A stretch of DNA of 64,000 nucleotides, taken from the NCBI GenBank assembly GCA_017480145.1, contig JAFVBF010000036.1, positions 1 to 64,000 on the forward strand, in the 5' to 3' direction. This document shows, piece by piece, positions 33,213-41,957 of the stretch; positions within the stretch are counted from its first letter, which is position 1, and every line of letters starts with the position of its first letter. The position numbers were made by a program, and so were the translations under genes. The notes under the pieces are model-generated. The model saw only the letters and a program-made list of their open reading frames with translations, was not told the origin of the DNA and searched no databases. The stretch comes from Bacteroidales bacterium. GTDB lineage: Bacteria; Bacteroidota; Bacteroidia; Bacteroidales; P3.

Positions 33213-33935
33213 ATGAACAACGTAAAACAATCGCGACGCATACAGACCTCCTTCCTTAATGGACGGGAAAGACAACTCCTGCTCTGGCTCGCAGCCAGAA
33301 TGCCTCAATGGGTCACATCCGACATGCTTACTGTCATCGGAGTATTCGGTGCTTTCGTCACAGGGCTTGGTTTCGCTCTCACCAACTGGGGGATTGGCTG
33401 GTTATGGCTCAGCACACTGGGCTTGTTCATCAATTGGTTTGGCGATTCGCTTGATGGTACTCTGGCACGCTATCGAAACACACAACGTCCCATCTATGGA
33501 TACTATATAGACCATACCATAGACTGCATCAACGAAGCATTCATGTTTATCGGTGCAGGGTTGTCACCCTTGATACACCTCAATCTGGCATTAAGCGCCT
33601 TTACTATCTATCTAATGTTGACCATCAACGTAAGCATGAATGCTCATCTCAAGAGTGAATTCCGCCTCACATATGCAAAATTGGGTCCCACGGAGTTCCG
33701 TTTGCTCATCATCATTGCCAATACCTTGCTCATCTGTATGCCATCCCTCGCCTCTCTCCATTGGACAATAAACTTTTGCAGCATAGCTCTCTCATTCTCT
33801 ATTTTCGATTTTCTTGCCCTTCTAATCTGTTTCGCCCTATCCGTAATCTATCTTACAACCATCATAGGCGATGCTCGGCGTTACGCTTCCATAGACCCAT
33901 TGCCAAAGAGAGATGCCTCATCGAATTCAAGATAA
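33213..33935 (+). CDS. CDP-alcohol phosphatidyltransferase family protein
   Basis: A 240-residue integral membrane enzyme with about six helices. The family signature is at residues 77-105: D-x2-D-G-x2-A-R, a spacer, G-x3-D-x3-D (GDSLDGTLARYRN and YGYYIDHTID). The spacer between AR and G is nine residues rather than the common eight. The enzyme moves a phosphatidyl group from CDP-diacylglycerol to an alcohol; the alcohol is not known. With the neighbouring phospholipase-D-type enzyme and acyltransferase fusion it forms a phospholipid-modifying module. Confidence 0.88.
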   Translation: MNNVKQSRRIQTSFLNGRERQLLLWLAARMPQWVTSDMLTVIGVFGAFVTGLGFALTNWGIGWLWLSTLGLFINWFGDSLDGTLARYRNTQRPIYGYYIDHTIDCINEAFMFIGAGLSPLIHLNLALSAFTIYLMLTINVSMNAHLKSEFRLTYAKLGPTEFRLLIIIANTLLICMPSLASLHWTINFCSIALSFSIFDFLALLICFALSVIYLTTIIGDARRYASIDPLPKRDASSNSR

Positions 33936-33952
33936 AAGATAAAAATGGCACA

Positions 33953-34032
33953 AACGCTATGGCGCATGAGACAATGCGACAAAAGCATAAGTCAATCCGT
34001 CATACCGGACGATTTAGCATGGCCATAGCGTT
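33953..34032. repeat. Inverted repeat between the lipid operon and hutU
   Basis: AACGCTATGGC (33953-33963) and GCCATAGCGTT (34022-34032) are perfect 11-bp inverted copies separated by 58 bases, between two convergent genes. It may act as a bidirectional terminator or mRNA 3' structure. A 27-codon frame starting at 33945 crosses it and is not convincing. Confidence 0.5.
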
Positions 34033-34063
34033 GCCTACAGGGTGGATAAAAACTTTTTCAGAA

Positions 34064-36064
34064 TTAGAACAGCCCATCTATCACCTTGTCATCCACAAGG
34101 TTGGGAAGGGTGACTTTAAGTTCGGGATTCTGCTGCATAGCACGACGAATGGCAAACATGGCGCCATCGTTGCGAGCCCAACTACGACGGCTGATACCAT
34201 TGTTGACATCCCAATAAAGCATGAGACGTAACCGGCGGTCGCAATCATCGCTACCATCAAGCACCATTCCAAAGCCACCATTCATCACTTCACCCCAGCC
34301 TACGCCACCACCATTGTGAATGCTGACCCAGGTGGCTCCTCGGAAAGAGTCTCCAATGACATTCTGGACGGCCATATCGGCACAACGGTTGCTGCCATCG
34401 TAAATATTGGATGTCTCACGGAAAGGAGAGTCGGTACCGCTTACATCATGGTGGTCTCGTCCTAAAACGATAGGGGCAGAAATTTCGCCTTTGCGAATAG
34501 CCTCGTTGAATCGTTCGGCAATGCGAGTACGACCTTCGCAATCAGCATAAAGTATGCGAGCCTGACTACCTACCACAAGGTGGTTCTCCTTAGCACCGCG
34601 AATCCACTGTATGTTGTCGCGCATCTGCTGCTGGATTTCTTCGGGAGAATGGGAGGCAATGTCTTCCAAAACTTCCATAGCGATATGGTCGCTCTTGTCG
34701 AGGTCTTCGGGCTTGCCACTAGTGCAGACCCAGCGGAATGGTCCAAAGCCATAGTCAAAACACATGGGACCCATGATGTCCTGCACATAAGAGGGATAGC
34801 GGAAAGCACTATGGTCGGCATTCCAGATGTCAGCTCCCGCACGGCTGCTTTCAAGCAAGAATGCATTGCCGTAATCGAAGAAATACATTCCTCTGGCCGT
34901 CAACTGATTGATAGCTGCCACATGACGGCGCAAGCTCTCTTGAACTTTCTCCTTAAATATTTCGGGTTGTTCTGCCATCATGGCTTTAGAATCATCAAAA
35001 CTTACCCCCACAGGGTAGTAGCCGCCCGCCCAAGGATTGTGAAGCGACGTCTGATCGCTACCGAGATCCACCTGAATGTTCTTGGCGGCACAATACTCCC
35101 AAAGATCCACCACATTGCCTTGGTAGGCAAAAGACCGTGCTTGCTTAGCAGCGCGAGCCTTGTTCACCTCTGAAAAGAGTTCGTCAAGGTCGGAGTGAAC
35201 TTCGTCCACCCAACCTTGATCAAAGCGCTTCTGAGTGGCCGCCGGATTGATTTCTGCGGTGATAGAAACCACACCAGCAATATTACCAGCCTTGGGTTGT
35301 GCACCGCTCATGCCGCCCAGGCCAGCAGTAATAAAGAGTTTGCCAGCTGTGCCACCGCCCAACTTGCGCGCAGCATTGAGCACGGTGATGGTCGTGCCAT
35401 GGACGATGCCCTGTGGGCCAATGTACATATAGCTGCCCGCTGTCATCTGACCATACTGAGTGACACCCAAGGCATTGTAACGCTCCCAGTCGTCGGGCTT
35501 GGAGTAATTGGGAATCATCATGCCGTTGGTGACCACGACGCGTGGAGCATCCTTGTGGCTTGGGAAGAGCCCCATGGGATGTCCGCTATACATAACCAGC
35601 GTCTGATGCTCTGTCATTTCGCGCAGATATTTCATGGCTAAGCGATACTGCGCCCAATTCTGAAATACAGCACCGTTTCCCCCATAGGTAATGAGTTCAT
35701 GGGGGTGCTGTGCCACGGCTGGATCCAAATTATTTTGAATCATGAGCATGATGGCAGCAGCCTGACGGCAACGAGCGGGATACTCGTCAATGGGACGAGC
35801 ATACATTTTATAGGTAGGACGCAGACGATACATATAGATGCGTCCATAAAGACGAAGTTCTTCGGCAAACTCTTTGGCCAGCATCTCATGATCCTTAGGT
35901 TCGAAATAGCGCAGTGCATTGCGGATGGCCAGTTGCTTCTCGGCCTTGGTGAGGATATCCTTGCGCTTAGGCGCATGGTTGACAGTGGTGTCATAAGGTT
36001 GCGGTTCTGGCAGCGGACTGGGGATTCCCTGCCGCAGTTCATTCTGAAATTCTTCGAGTGTCAT
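34064..36064 (-). CDS. hutU: Urocanate hydratase
   Basis: A 666-residue enzyme that converts urocanate to 4-imidazolone-5-propanoate in histidine breakdown, with tightly bound NAD. Characteristic stretches are YGGNGAVFQNWAQYRL, QTLVMYSGHPMGLFPSHKD, AGLGGMSGAQPKAG and the C-terminal WVSIHNGGGVGWGEVMNGG. The length fits the longer urocanase type of Bacteroidales. Other histidine-utilisation genes (hutH, hutI, ftcD) are not in the window, so they would have to be elsewhere. No promoter was identified in the 194-base upstream interval. Confidence 0.96.
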   Translation of the reverse strand: MTLEEFQNELRQGIPSPLPEPQPYDTTVNHAPKRKDILTKAEKQLAIRNALRYFEPKDHEMLAKEFAEELRLYGRIYMYRLRPTYKMYARPIDEYPARCRQAAAIMLMIQNNLDPAVAQHPHELITYGGNGAVFQNWAQYRLAMKYLREMTEHQTLVMYSGHPMGLFPSHKDAPRVVVTNGMMIPNYSKPDDWERYNALGVTQYGQMTAGSYMYIGPQGIVHGTTITVLNAARKLGGGTAGKLFITAGLGGMSGAQPKAGNIAGVVSITAEINPAATQKRFDQGWVDEVHSDLDELFSEVNKARAAKQARSFAYQGNVVDLWEYCAAKNIQVDLGSDQTSLHNPWAGGYYPVGVSFDDSKAMMAEQPEIFKEKVQESLRRHVAAINQLTARGMYFFDYGNAFLLESSRAGADIWNADHSAFRYPSYVQDIMGPMCFDYGFGPFRWVCTSGKPEDLDKSDHIAMEVLEDIASHSPEEIQQQMRDNIQWIRGAKENHLVVGSQARILYADCEGRTRIAERFNEAIRKGEISAPIVLGRDHHDVSGTDSPFRETSNIYDGSNRCADMAVQNVIGDSFRGATWVSIHNGGGVGWGEVMNGGFGMVLDGSDDCDRRLRLMLYWDVNNGISRRSWARNDGAMFAIRRAMQQNPELKVTLPNLVDDKVIDGLF

Positions 36065-36245
36065 ATCTAAATACTTTGTTTTTTAATAGTAACGTTTCTA
36101 TGTGGCAAGTATTTTCTCATAGGAGTACGGATTTATAGACCGTATTGGGGATAATGGACACCTATTCATTGCCGACTGCAAAAGTATGAAAGTTTTCTGG
36201 TTTCTCTATTCGCCATAGTTTTTTTGTCCGATAATAAAAAAGATG

Positions 36246-36253
36246 TATCTTTG
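36246..36253 (+). promoter_or_regulatory. -7 promoter element of the metal-handling locus
   Basis: TATCTTTG, only 5 bases upstream of the first ATG (36259). Transcription from it would start at about the first codon, giving a leaderless message, or the second in-frame ATG cluster (36283) is the real start. Confidence 0.6.
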
Positions 36254-36258
36254 CAACC

Positions 36259-36642
36259 ATGATGAGACGAGCAGGACACCTGATGACTACGCTGCTACTG
36301 GTTTGCATGATGATATTCATGGGCACAGGAGCGGATGTGGTGCGCTGTCTGCACTCAGGACGAGTAAGCGTATGCCTGCCGTGGAATGGAGATGAGGCCG
36401 ACGATACGGCCTGCCCTCGAACACATGACTGCATGGTGGTAGAACACGTCGAGATGTCCCCTACCCTTGCCGATCATGCCCCAGATTTTGACTTTGACGT
36501 GATGCTGCCAATTATATGCGAGTGTCACGCACAACCCACAGAGGCGACAGCGTCTCAAAAAGATGAAACGCATTGCCATTTGTGTCCGTCGCAAGGACCG
36601 CCACGGGGGTATCTTAACCGTAATTGCGTTTGGCGTATTTGA
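36259..36642 (+). CDS. Cys/His-rich exported small protein
   Basis: A 127-residue protein: positively charged start, hydrophobic segment (about residues 8-24) and a mature part containing many cysteines and histidines (VRCLHSGRVSVC, TACPRTHDC, PIICECHAQ, HCHLCPSQGPPRG). This composition, an export signal and the position just upstream of a TonB-dependent receptor and a heavy-metal-associated protein suggest periplasmic metal binding. The CHLCPSQGPP end resembles small Bacteroidota proteins found next to metal transporters, but I do not recognise a named family. The start may instead be the ATG at 36283. Confidence 0.7.
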   Translation: MMRRAGHLMTTLLLVCMMIFMGTGADVVRCLHSGRVSVCLPWNGDEADDTACPRTHDCMVVEHVEMSPTLADHAPDFDFDVMLPIICECHAQPTEATASQKDETHCHLCPSQGPPRGYLNRNCVWRI

Positions 36643-36740
36643 TACTGACAAGCATTGAATGACACAACCCTGACTCCAAATGGGATTCGGGCAAGTGTTT
36701 TGTTTTATAATGTTTATCCTTATCAAAAAAAGCCACTACA

Positions 36741-38738
36741 ATGAAATTGAAATATATCGTATCCAGCATTCTCTCAATGCTGAGCGTATCCATCTATGGA
36801 CAAATAGATTCCATACCGTTTGACACCTCCATGTTTAAGGGTCTTGACGGCATTACCATCACAGCCAAACGCACTGGAGTGACCCGTATGGCGGGTGCCG
36901 AAAACGGAGTGACCATCAATCGTGACGAACTTTTTAAGGCAGCCTGCTGCAATTTGGGAGAGAGCTTTTCCACCAACCCGTCAGTGGATGTCAATTATAG
37001 CGACGCCGCTACGGGGGCCAAACAGATTAAATTATTAGGACTTAGTGGGACCTATGTGCAGATGCTCACGGAGAATATGCCCAACCTACGCGGAACAGCG
37101 GCGCCTTTTTCTCTCGACTACGTGCCTGGGCCATGGATGAACAGCATTCAGGTGTCAAAAGGAGCATCATCGGTGCGTAATGGATACGAGGGTATCACCG
37201 GTCAGATTGACGTGGAGTATCTCAAACCGCAGGACGACCAAGGACTGACCCTCAACCTCTATGGAAATTCGCTAAGCCGCTTTGAAGCCAATGCCGATGC
37301 CAACCTACACCTGAATGAGCATGTGAGTACCGAGGTGCTGGCTCACTATCAAGATGACTACGGGCATCACGACCAGAACGACGACGGATTTCTAGACCAA
37401 CCTAATGTTCGCCAATACAACATTCAGAACCGATGGAGAGTACAATCGGGGAAATATATCTTTCATGGAGGTGTCGCTCTACTGAAGGAGAATCGAGAAG
37501 GAGGTCAAATACACGCAAGTTCCTCCATGCCACACTATAAGATAGATTTATCGACCAACCGTTATGAGGCTTATATGAAACACGCCCTTGTGCTCGACCC
37601 CACACATGGGACTAATCTGGCACTAATGGCCAACGCATCACTCCACCAACTTGACGCACTATATGGAGCAAAAGAATATCAAGTTGACGAAAATAACGCC
37701 TATGCGCAATTGCTTTTCGAAACCAGCCCCACAGAGCGCCACAATATTGCTGCTGGACTGTCCATTAACCATGACCGTTTTGACCAGCAGACCACCCTAC
37801 TATCAGAACTTTCTGGCGAAACTGAGACGACACCCGGGGCCTATGTACAATACACCTATACTCCTGATTATCGGCTGACCGCCATGGCAGGCTTGCGCAT
37901 TGATCACAGCAGTATTTACGGCACCTTTGTCACTCCACGGCTACACCTGAAAGCAGTACCCTCTGACATGGTGACACTGCGCCTTTCGGCAGGCAAAGGC
38001 TATCGCAGTACGCACGCCTGGGCAGAGAACAATAATCTTTTAGCCTCTGGGCGCCAGCTAATCATAGAAGAGTTAAAACAAGAATCGGCCTGGAACTATG
38101 GCATCAGCAGTGCATTTTTCATCCCATTGTTTGAAAAGACACTGAAAATAAACGCTGAATACTATTACACCCATTTCATAAATCAAACCGTACTCGACTA
38201 TGACAGCAGTCCGTCTATCATCCGCATTGCCAACCTTGACGGACGTTCTTATTCTAACACCTTCCAGATAGATGCCAGCTACCCCATTATCGAAGGGCTG
38301 GATGTAACTGCTGCCTATCGACTCAATGACGTGAAGACTACCTATGGAGGCAATCTGATGGAAAAGCCTTTGTCCAGTCGTCACAAAGGACTCCTAACAC
38401 TTAGTTACAAGACTCCACTTGAACTATGGCAGTTTGACATCACACTACAAGTGAATGGAGGTGGACGGATGCCTTCACCCTACCTGCTTGACGACGGAAC
38501 CCCGTCATGGAACGAGAGATTTCCGACCTATGTGCAACTCTCAGCCCAAGTGACAAGATGGTTCCGACATTTCTCAATTTACATTGGTGGCGAGAATCTG
38601 ACAAACTATCGTCAGCAGCAGACCATCATAGATGCCGACAACCCATGGGGAACAACATTCGACCCCACGATGGTGTGGGGGCCAGTACACGGCATCTTAG
38701 CCTATGCTGGGCTACGAGTGAATGTCGGCAGATTATAA
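36741..38738 (+). CDS. TonB-dependent outer-membrane receptor
   Basis: A 665-residue receptor: signal peptide (1-20), plug domain (about 40-150; DGITITAKRTGVTRM, CNLGESFSTNPSVDV, ATGAKQIKLLGLSGTYVQML, RNGYEGITGQIDVEYLKP) and a 22-strand-type beta-barrel ending GLRVNVGRL. It lacks the N-terminal carboxypeptidase-like domain of SusC-type receptors, so a small-ligand receptor (metal or metal complex) fits better. An acidic/histidine loop is visible (HYQDDYGHHDQNDDGFLDQP, about 198-217). Its neighbours, a Cys/His-rich exported protein and an HMA protein, support metal import. The ligand is not known. Confidence 0.93.
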   Translation: MKLKYIVSSILSMLSVSIYGQIDSIPFDTSMFKGLDGITITAKRTGVTRMAGAENGVTINRDELFKAACCNLGESFSTNPSVDVNYSDAATGAKQIKLLGLSGTYVQMLTENMPNLRGTAAPFSLDYVPGPWMNSIQVSKGASSVRNGYEGITGQIDVEYLKPQDDQGLTLNLYGNSLSRFEANADANLHLNEHVSTEVLAHYQDDYGHHDQNDDGFLDQPNVRQYNIQNRWRVQSGKYIFHGGVALLKENREGGQIHASSSMPHYKIDLSTNRYEAYMKHALVLDPTHGTNLALMANASLHQLDALYGAKEYQVDENNAYAQLLFETSPTERHNIAAGLSINHDRFDQQTTLLSELSGETETTPGAYVQYTYTPDYRLTAMAGLRIDHSSIYGTFVTPRLHLKAVPSDMVTLRLSAGKGYRSTHAWAENNNLLASGRQLIIEELKQESAWNYGISSAFFIPLFEKTLKINAEYYYTHFINQTVLDYDSSPSIIRIANLDGRSYSNTFQIDASYPIIEGLDVTAAYRLNDVKTTYGGNLMEKPLSSRHKGLLTLSYKTPLELWQFDITLQVNGGGRMPSPYLLDDGTPSWNERFPTYVQLSAQVTRWFRHFSIYIGGENLTNYRQQQTIIDADNPWGTTFDPTMVWGPVHGILAYAGLRVNVGRL

Positions 38739-38770
38739 TACACGTATTAAACAATAAAATCCTAAATATT

Positions 38771-39106
38771 ATGAAAAAACAAATCATCCTAACCGTCCTA
38801 CTGATGCTGTCCACGCTCAGTTTTTCCAAAGACATCAAAACCCTGGTAGTCACCACTACGCCACAAATGCACTGCACCAGCTGCGAGAATAAAATCAAAG
38901 GCAACCTGCGATTTGAGAAAGGCGTGAAACGCATTGAAACCAGCATTGAAAAACAGACCGTCACCATTCAATATGATGCCAGCAAAACCACGGAAGAAAA
39001 TCTGATTCAAGCCTTTACAAAAATAGGCTACACGGCCCGCACGGTAAACAAGGACGAAAAGTCCAAAACAGCAGTATCCCCGCAAAAAAACAAGACAGGG
39101 AAATAG
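38771..39106 (+). CDS. Periplasmic heavy-metal-associated (HMA) domain protein
   Basis: A 111-residue protein: signal peptide (MKKQIILTVLLMLSTLSFS), one ferredoxin-like HMA domain with the metal-binding loop MHCTSCENKIK (two cysteines, copper-chaperone type), then a lysine-rich tail of about 20 residues. HMA domains bind Cu(I), Zn(II) or similar soft metals. It lies 32 bases after the receptor gene and probably receives or buffers the metal in the periplasm. The longer open frame upstream to 38507 overlaps the receptor gene and is rejected. Confidence 0.92.
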   Translation: MKKQIILTVLLMLSTLSFSKDIKTLVVTTTPQMHCTSCENKIKGNLRFEKGVKRIETSIEKQTVTIQYDASKTTEENLIQAFTKIGYTARTVNKDEKSKTAVSPQKNKTGK

Positions 39107-39265
39107 ACATTCATAAAATACACCATTGAGAGAATCCTATCACGAAACAAGTTTCTAATACAGATTCAACAATGGCATATCTACCATAATGCCACAAAGG
39201 ATATTTAACCCCTTCAATAGCTCCCAATAGGGGAAAAATCAATCTGTCTTTGACAGGAATACGGT

Positions 39266-39331
39266 AAACCTGCTCATACCCATTTTCCGGCATGGCAGGT
39301 TTATTGTGTTTAATCTACATTGTACCTGCCA
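39266..39331 (+). other. Overlapping alternative hairpins in a gene-free interval
   Basis: The interval 39107-39623 has no convincing gene. Within it AAACCTGC (39266-39273) can pair with GCAGGTTT (39295-39302), or TGGCAGGT (39293-39300) can pair with ACCTGCCA (39324-39331); the two pairings exclude each other. No T-tract follows, and no gene on the plus strand lies close downstream. Confidence 0.35.
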
Positions 39332-39623
39332 CACGTATAGCACCCCACCGTTCAGATACGGGTTCCATACCAGTACTCGCATCTATAGTTAAAAACAAAA
39401 ATCCCTTATTGGGGGAACGGATACTCCTGTTGCCGAGTCACCGATTTCCATATGGCAGAGAAATGGAAGATAAATAACACCTGTCTAATGCCTCACAACA
39501 CACGACACAGCCATAAATCCAGGAAATGAGATTCACAATATTTCATGTACCACTATCCTCAATTAATCTTATCGGCAAGAGACAAAATATTAATTGTTTG
39601 ACCCAATAGTGTTGTTTGGGAAT

Positions 39624-41945
39624 TTAGAAAACAACTTGCAACCCCATTTCCAAGCGTGGCAAATACAAGTAAAAACCATTGGGCTGCATGGTTTCGGATG
39701 CTGCTTCGCTGGAGAAAAGGCCCGTCATACGATAACGACAGTAGAGGCCGACAAAGCCGTAGCCTAAACGGGTAGATACACCGTAGTTCCAACGGTAGGC
39801 ATCGGAGAAATCAAGACCATGATAGGTGGTGACAGCCTCTTCAGCAGCTGAGACGCTGCCCTTTGCCGTGATTTTATAGCGATAATAGTTATAGGAGCCA
39901 TAGAATCCCAAATCCCAGTATATGCCTCGATGGGTGAAAGAGCCACCGGGGACCAGTCGGATGCGCTGAAAGAGTTCGATACTGAGTTCGCCTTGCCGCA
40001 TTTTCTTCTTCAAAAGGTCGTTCACATTCAGAAACAAGGCATTATCGAGGGGATTGGTTTGAGCAGGCATGAGTTTATAGTTGGCCATGCCCCACTCGGC
40101 GCCCAATCCTATGGCATAAGGCTTAGAGAAAGCGTATAGAAGACGGCCTCCTAATCGATTAACCGGTGAAAATCCACGCAGTGAGACCTCATCGCTCTGA
40201 CTGTTGAGCATCGCTCCAGCCTGCCAGTAGATGTCGTAGCGACGAGGCGAAGTGTTGCCCCAGCCAGAGGGTTGATGTTTTTGGGGGCTTGCATGATAGA
40301 TTTCTTCATTGTCGGAATTGACAACATCAATAGAAATGCTGATGGGAGTCATACTCTGTCGGGGGATAAGCCGGTGGGCCTCGCTATAGCCCTCAAGGCT
40401 TATGGCAAGCATGACGGTATCGGAGGTTGAGACAGAGAAGTATATGCCGATAGTCTCGCTGAGACCGTAGATTATGCGGCTGCCATACTCGATAAGCGTG
40501 CCATCGGGGCGGCGCAAGTGCCAAAACAAGGTCGCCGATGGCTTGTTGATTAGTGGCACAACCCTCATCTGTTGTTCATCAAATCGAAATGTAGGTTCGG
40601 AGCTGACTTTCTGAGAATCGACAAAATAAGAAGCCTGAGGCACACCATAGCCCACAGCATAGTCATAGTAGGGATAGAGGTCGGCGGAATGCTCTATTTC
40701 CTTGAACAGTTGCATAGCCGAGAGATGGCGACAGGTCTGCCAGGCGCAAGCTGCAAAGCCTGCCACCAGAGGACATGAAAAGGACGTACCCTGCACATTT
40801 TGGATGTCAGAGTCGTTCTTGTCACCAGCCGCATAGACATCACCAAAGGCACAAACATTGGGTTTCAGCCGTCCGTCGGCAGTGGGGCCATAGGAACTGA
40901 AATCAATGTGGCGGTAGTGACGACTATCCTCGATGCCGCCCACACAGAGCACACTGTCGGCATCGGAAGGCGTGATGATGGTACGCCAAGACCTGTCATT
41001 CCCCTCGTTACCAGCAGAGTTGCACACCAGTATACCCCTACGTGCCGCCATGTTTGCAGCGCGGGCCACATAGGAAGTACCGTCCATGTCGTGGGTAAAG
41101 TAGCGGTCTTTGCCGTAGCCCAAAGAACTGCTAATAATGTCAGCTCCGTTCTGGTCAGCCCATTCCACAGCCTGCATCCACCACACCTCCTCTTTGAAAG
41201 GTTCCATGGCCACCTCGGTACGTGCCAGAAGGAATTGCGCTCCGGTAGCTAATCCCATCAAAATCCCATCATGAGAAGAGTCGATGCCAGCCATACAACT
41301 GAGAGTCATGGTTCCGTGGGAGTTCCAGCCATAGACATTTTCTTGCCTGGAGGGGAAATTCCATGTCTTAACAATCTGACCATTATCGTGCAGGTGTTTG
41401 AAAGCGGTATGGGTGTTTACCCTTGGGAATCCGGCATCGAACACGGCGATACGGATGCCCCGTCCATCAATACCATGGTGACGGAACAAGATGCCCCCCA
41501 TTCTTTCGAGTTGCCCATACAAAGCAGCCTTACGAAGGGACAAATCCTCGTCCAGAGCCACTGTCGGATCCTGTTCATGGGCTTGGGTCAGCGTCATGCC
41601 TACTGCAATGGGCTGACACCGCAGGACAAATGGTAACCGTCCGATAGCCTCGGCTTGTGACGGTGTGGCTTCCACTGCCAAAGCATTCATCCATCGGCTT
41701 TGGCCCACCTCACTGGTTGCCAGCCGTAGCACTTGATTCACATAATCCTTGCTGAGCGGGTAGTTGCTCGTGTCGTAAAGGTCGATGCCACTCTGTCGGT
41801 AGCGGGCGATGGCTTTGGCATCAAAATAGTCATACGGGTCGAACGAGCAACCATTTTTGTCAGCAAAGAACACCCAGTAGACCTGCTGTGCACCAGCAAC
41901 AAGGCTGCATACCAGCATAACAAGCAAAACGAAAGGCCTCTGCAT
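39624..41945 (-). CDS. Subtilisin-like serine protease fused to a predicted outer-membrane beta-barrel
   Basis: A 773-residue exported protein. Signal peptide 1-20; a propeptide-like region (about 21-150); an S8 protease domain with the complete triad Asp170 (IAVFDAGFP), His210 (NSHGTMTL) and Ser388 (GTSFSCPLVAG), and the oxyanion SAGNEG; a beta-sandwich-like linker (about 430-560); and a C-terminal about 200 residues of alternating amphipathic strands (YWQAGAMLNSQ, GRLLYAFSKPYAIGLGAEWG, GIYWDLGFYGSYNYYRYK) ending in LEMGLQVVF with a terminal aromatic residue, as in outer-membrane barrels. Last gene of the gmk-mreCD-porZ-recO operon, 12 bases after recO. Confidence 0.88.
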   Translation of the reverse strand: MQRPFVLLVMLVCSLVAGAQQVYWVFFADKNGCSFDPYDYFDAKAIARYRQSGIDLYDTSNYPLSKDYVNQVLRLATSEVGQSRWMNALAVEATPSQAEAIGRLPFVLRCQPIAVGMTLTQAHEQDPTVALDEDLSLRKAALYGQLERMGGILFRHHGIDGRGIRIAVFDAGFPRVNTHTAFKHLHDNGQIVKTWNFPSRQENVYGWNSHGTMTLSCMAGIDSSHDGILMGLATGAQFLLARTEVAMEPFKEEVWWMQAVEWADQNGADIISSSLGYGKDRYFTHDMDGTSYVARAANMAARRGILVCNSAGNEGNDRSWRTIITPSDADSVLCVGGIEDSRHYRHIDFSSYGPTADGRLKPNVCAFGDVYAAGDKNDSDIQNVQGTSFSCPLVAGFAACAWQTCRHLSAMQLFKEIEHSADLYPYYDYAVGYGVPQASYFVDSQKVSSEPTFRFDEQQMRVVPLINKPSATLFWHLRRPDGTLIEYGSRIIYGLSETIGIYFSVSTSDTVMLAISLEGYSEAHRLIPRQSMTPISISIDVVNSDNEEIYHASPQKHQPSGWGNTSPRRYDIYWQAGAMLNSQSDEVSLRGFSPVNRLGGRLLYAFSKPYAIGLGAEWGMANYKLMPAQTNPLDNALFLNVNDLLKKKMRQGELSIELFQRIRLVPGGSFTHRGIYWDLGFYGSYNYYRYKITAKGSVSAAEEAVTTYHGLDFSDAYRWNYGVSTRLGYGFVGLYCRYRMTGLFSSEAASETMQPNGFYLYLPRLEMGLQVVF

Positions 41946-41957
41946 AGAGGATTAGGT

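Noticed and set aside
33945..34028. 27-codon frame after the CDP-alcohol transferase gene
   Set aside because: It ends inside the inverted repeat, has no separate promoter and no recognisable sequence.
39111..39477. Frames of about 60 codons on both strands in the gene-free interval
   Set aside because: No promoter, ribosome-binding context or family resemblance; probably chance open frames.
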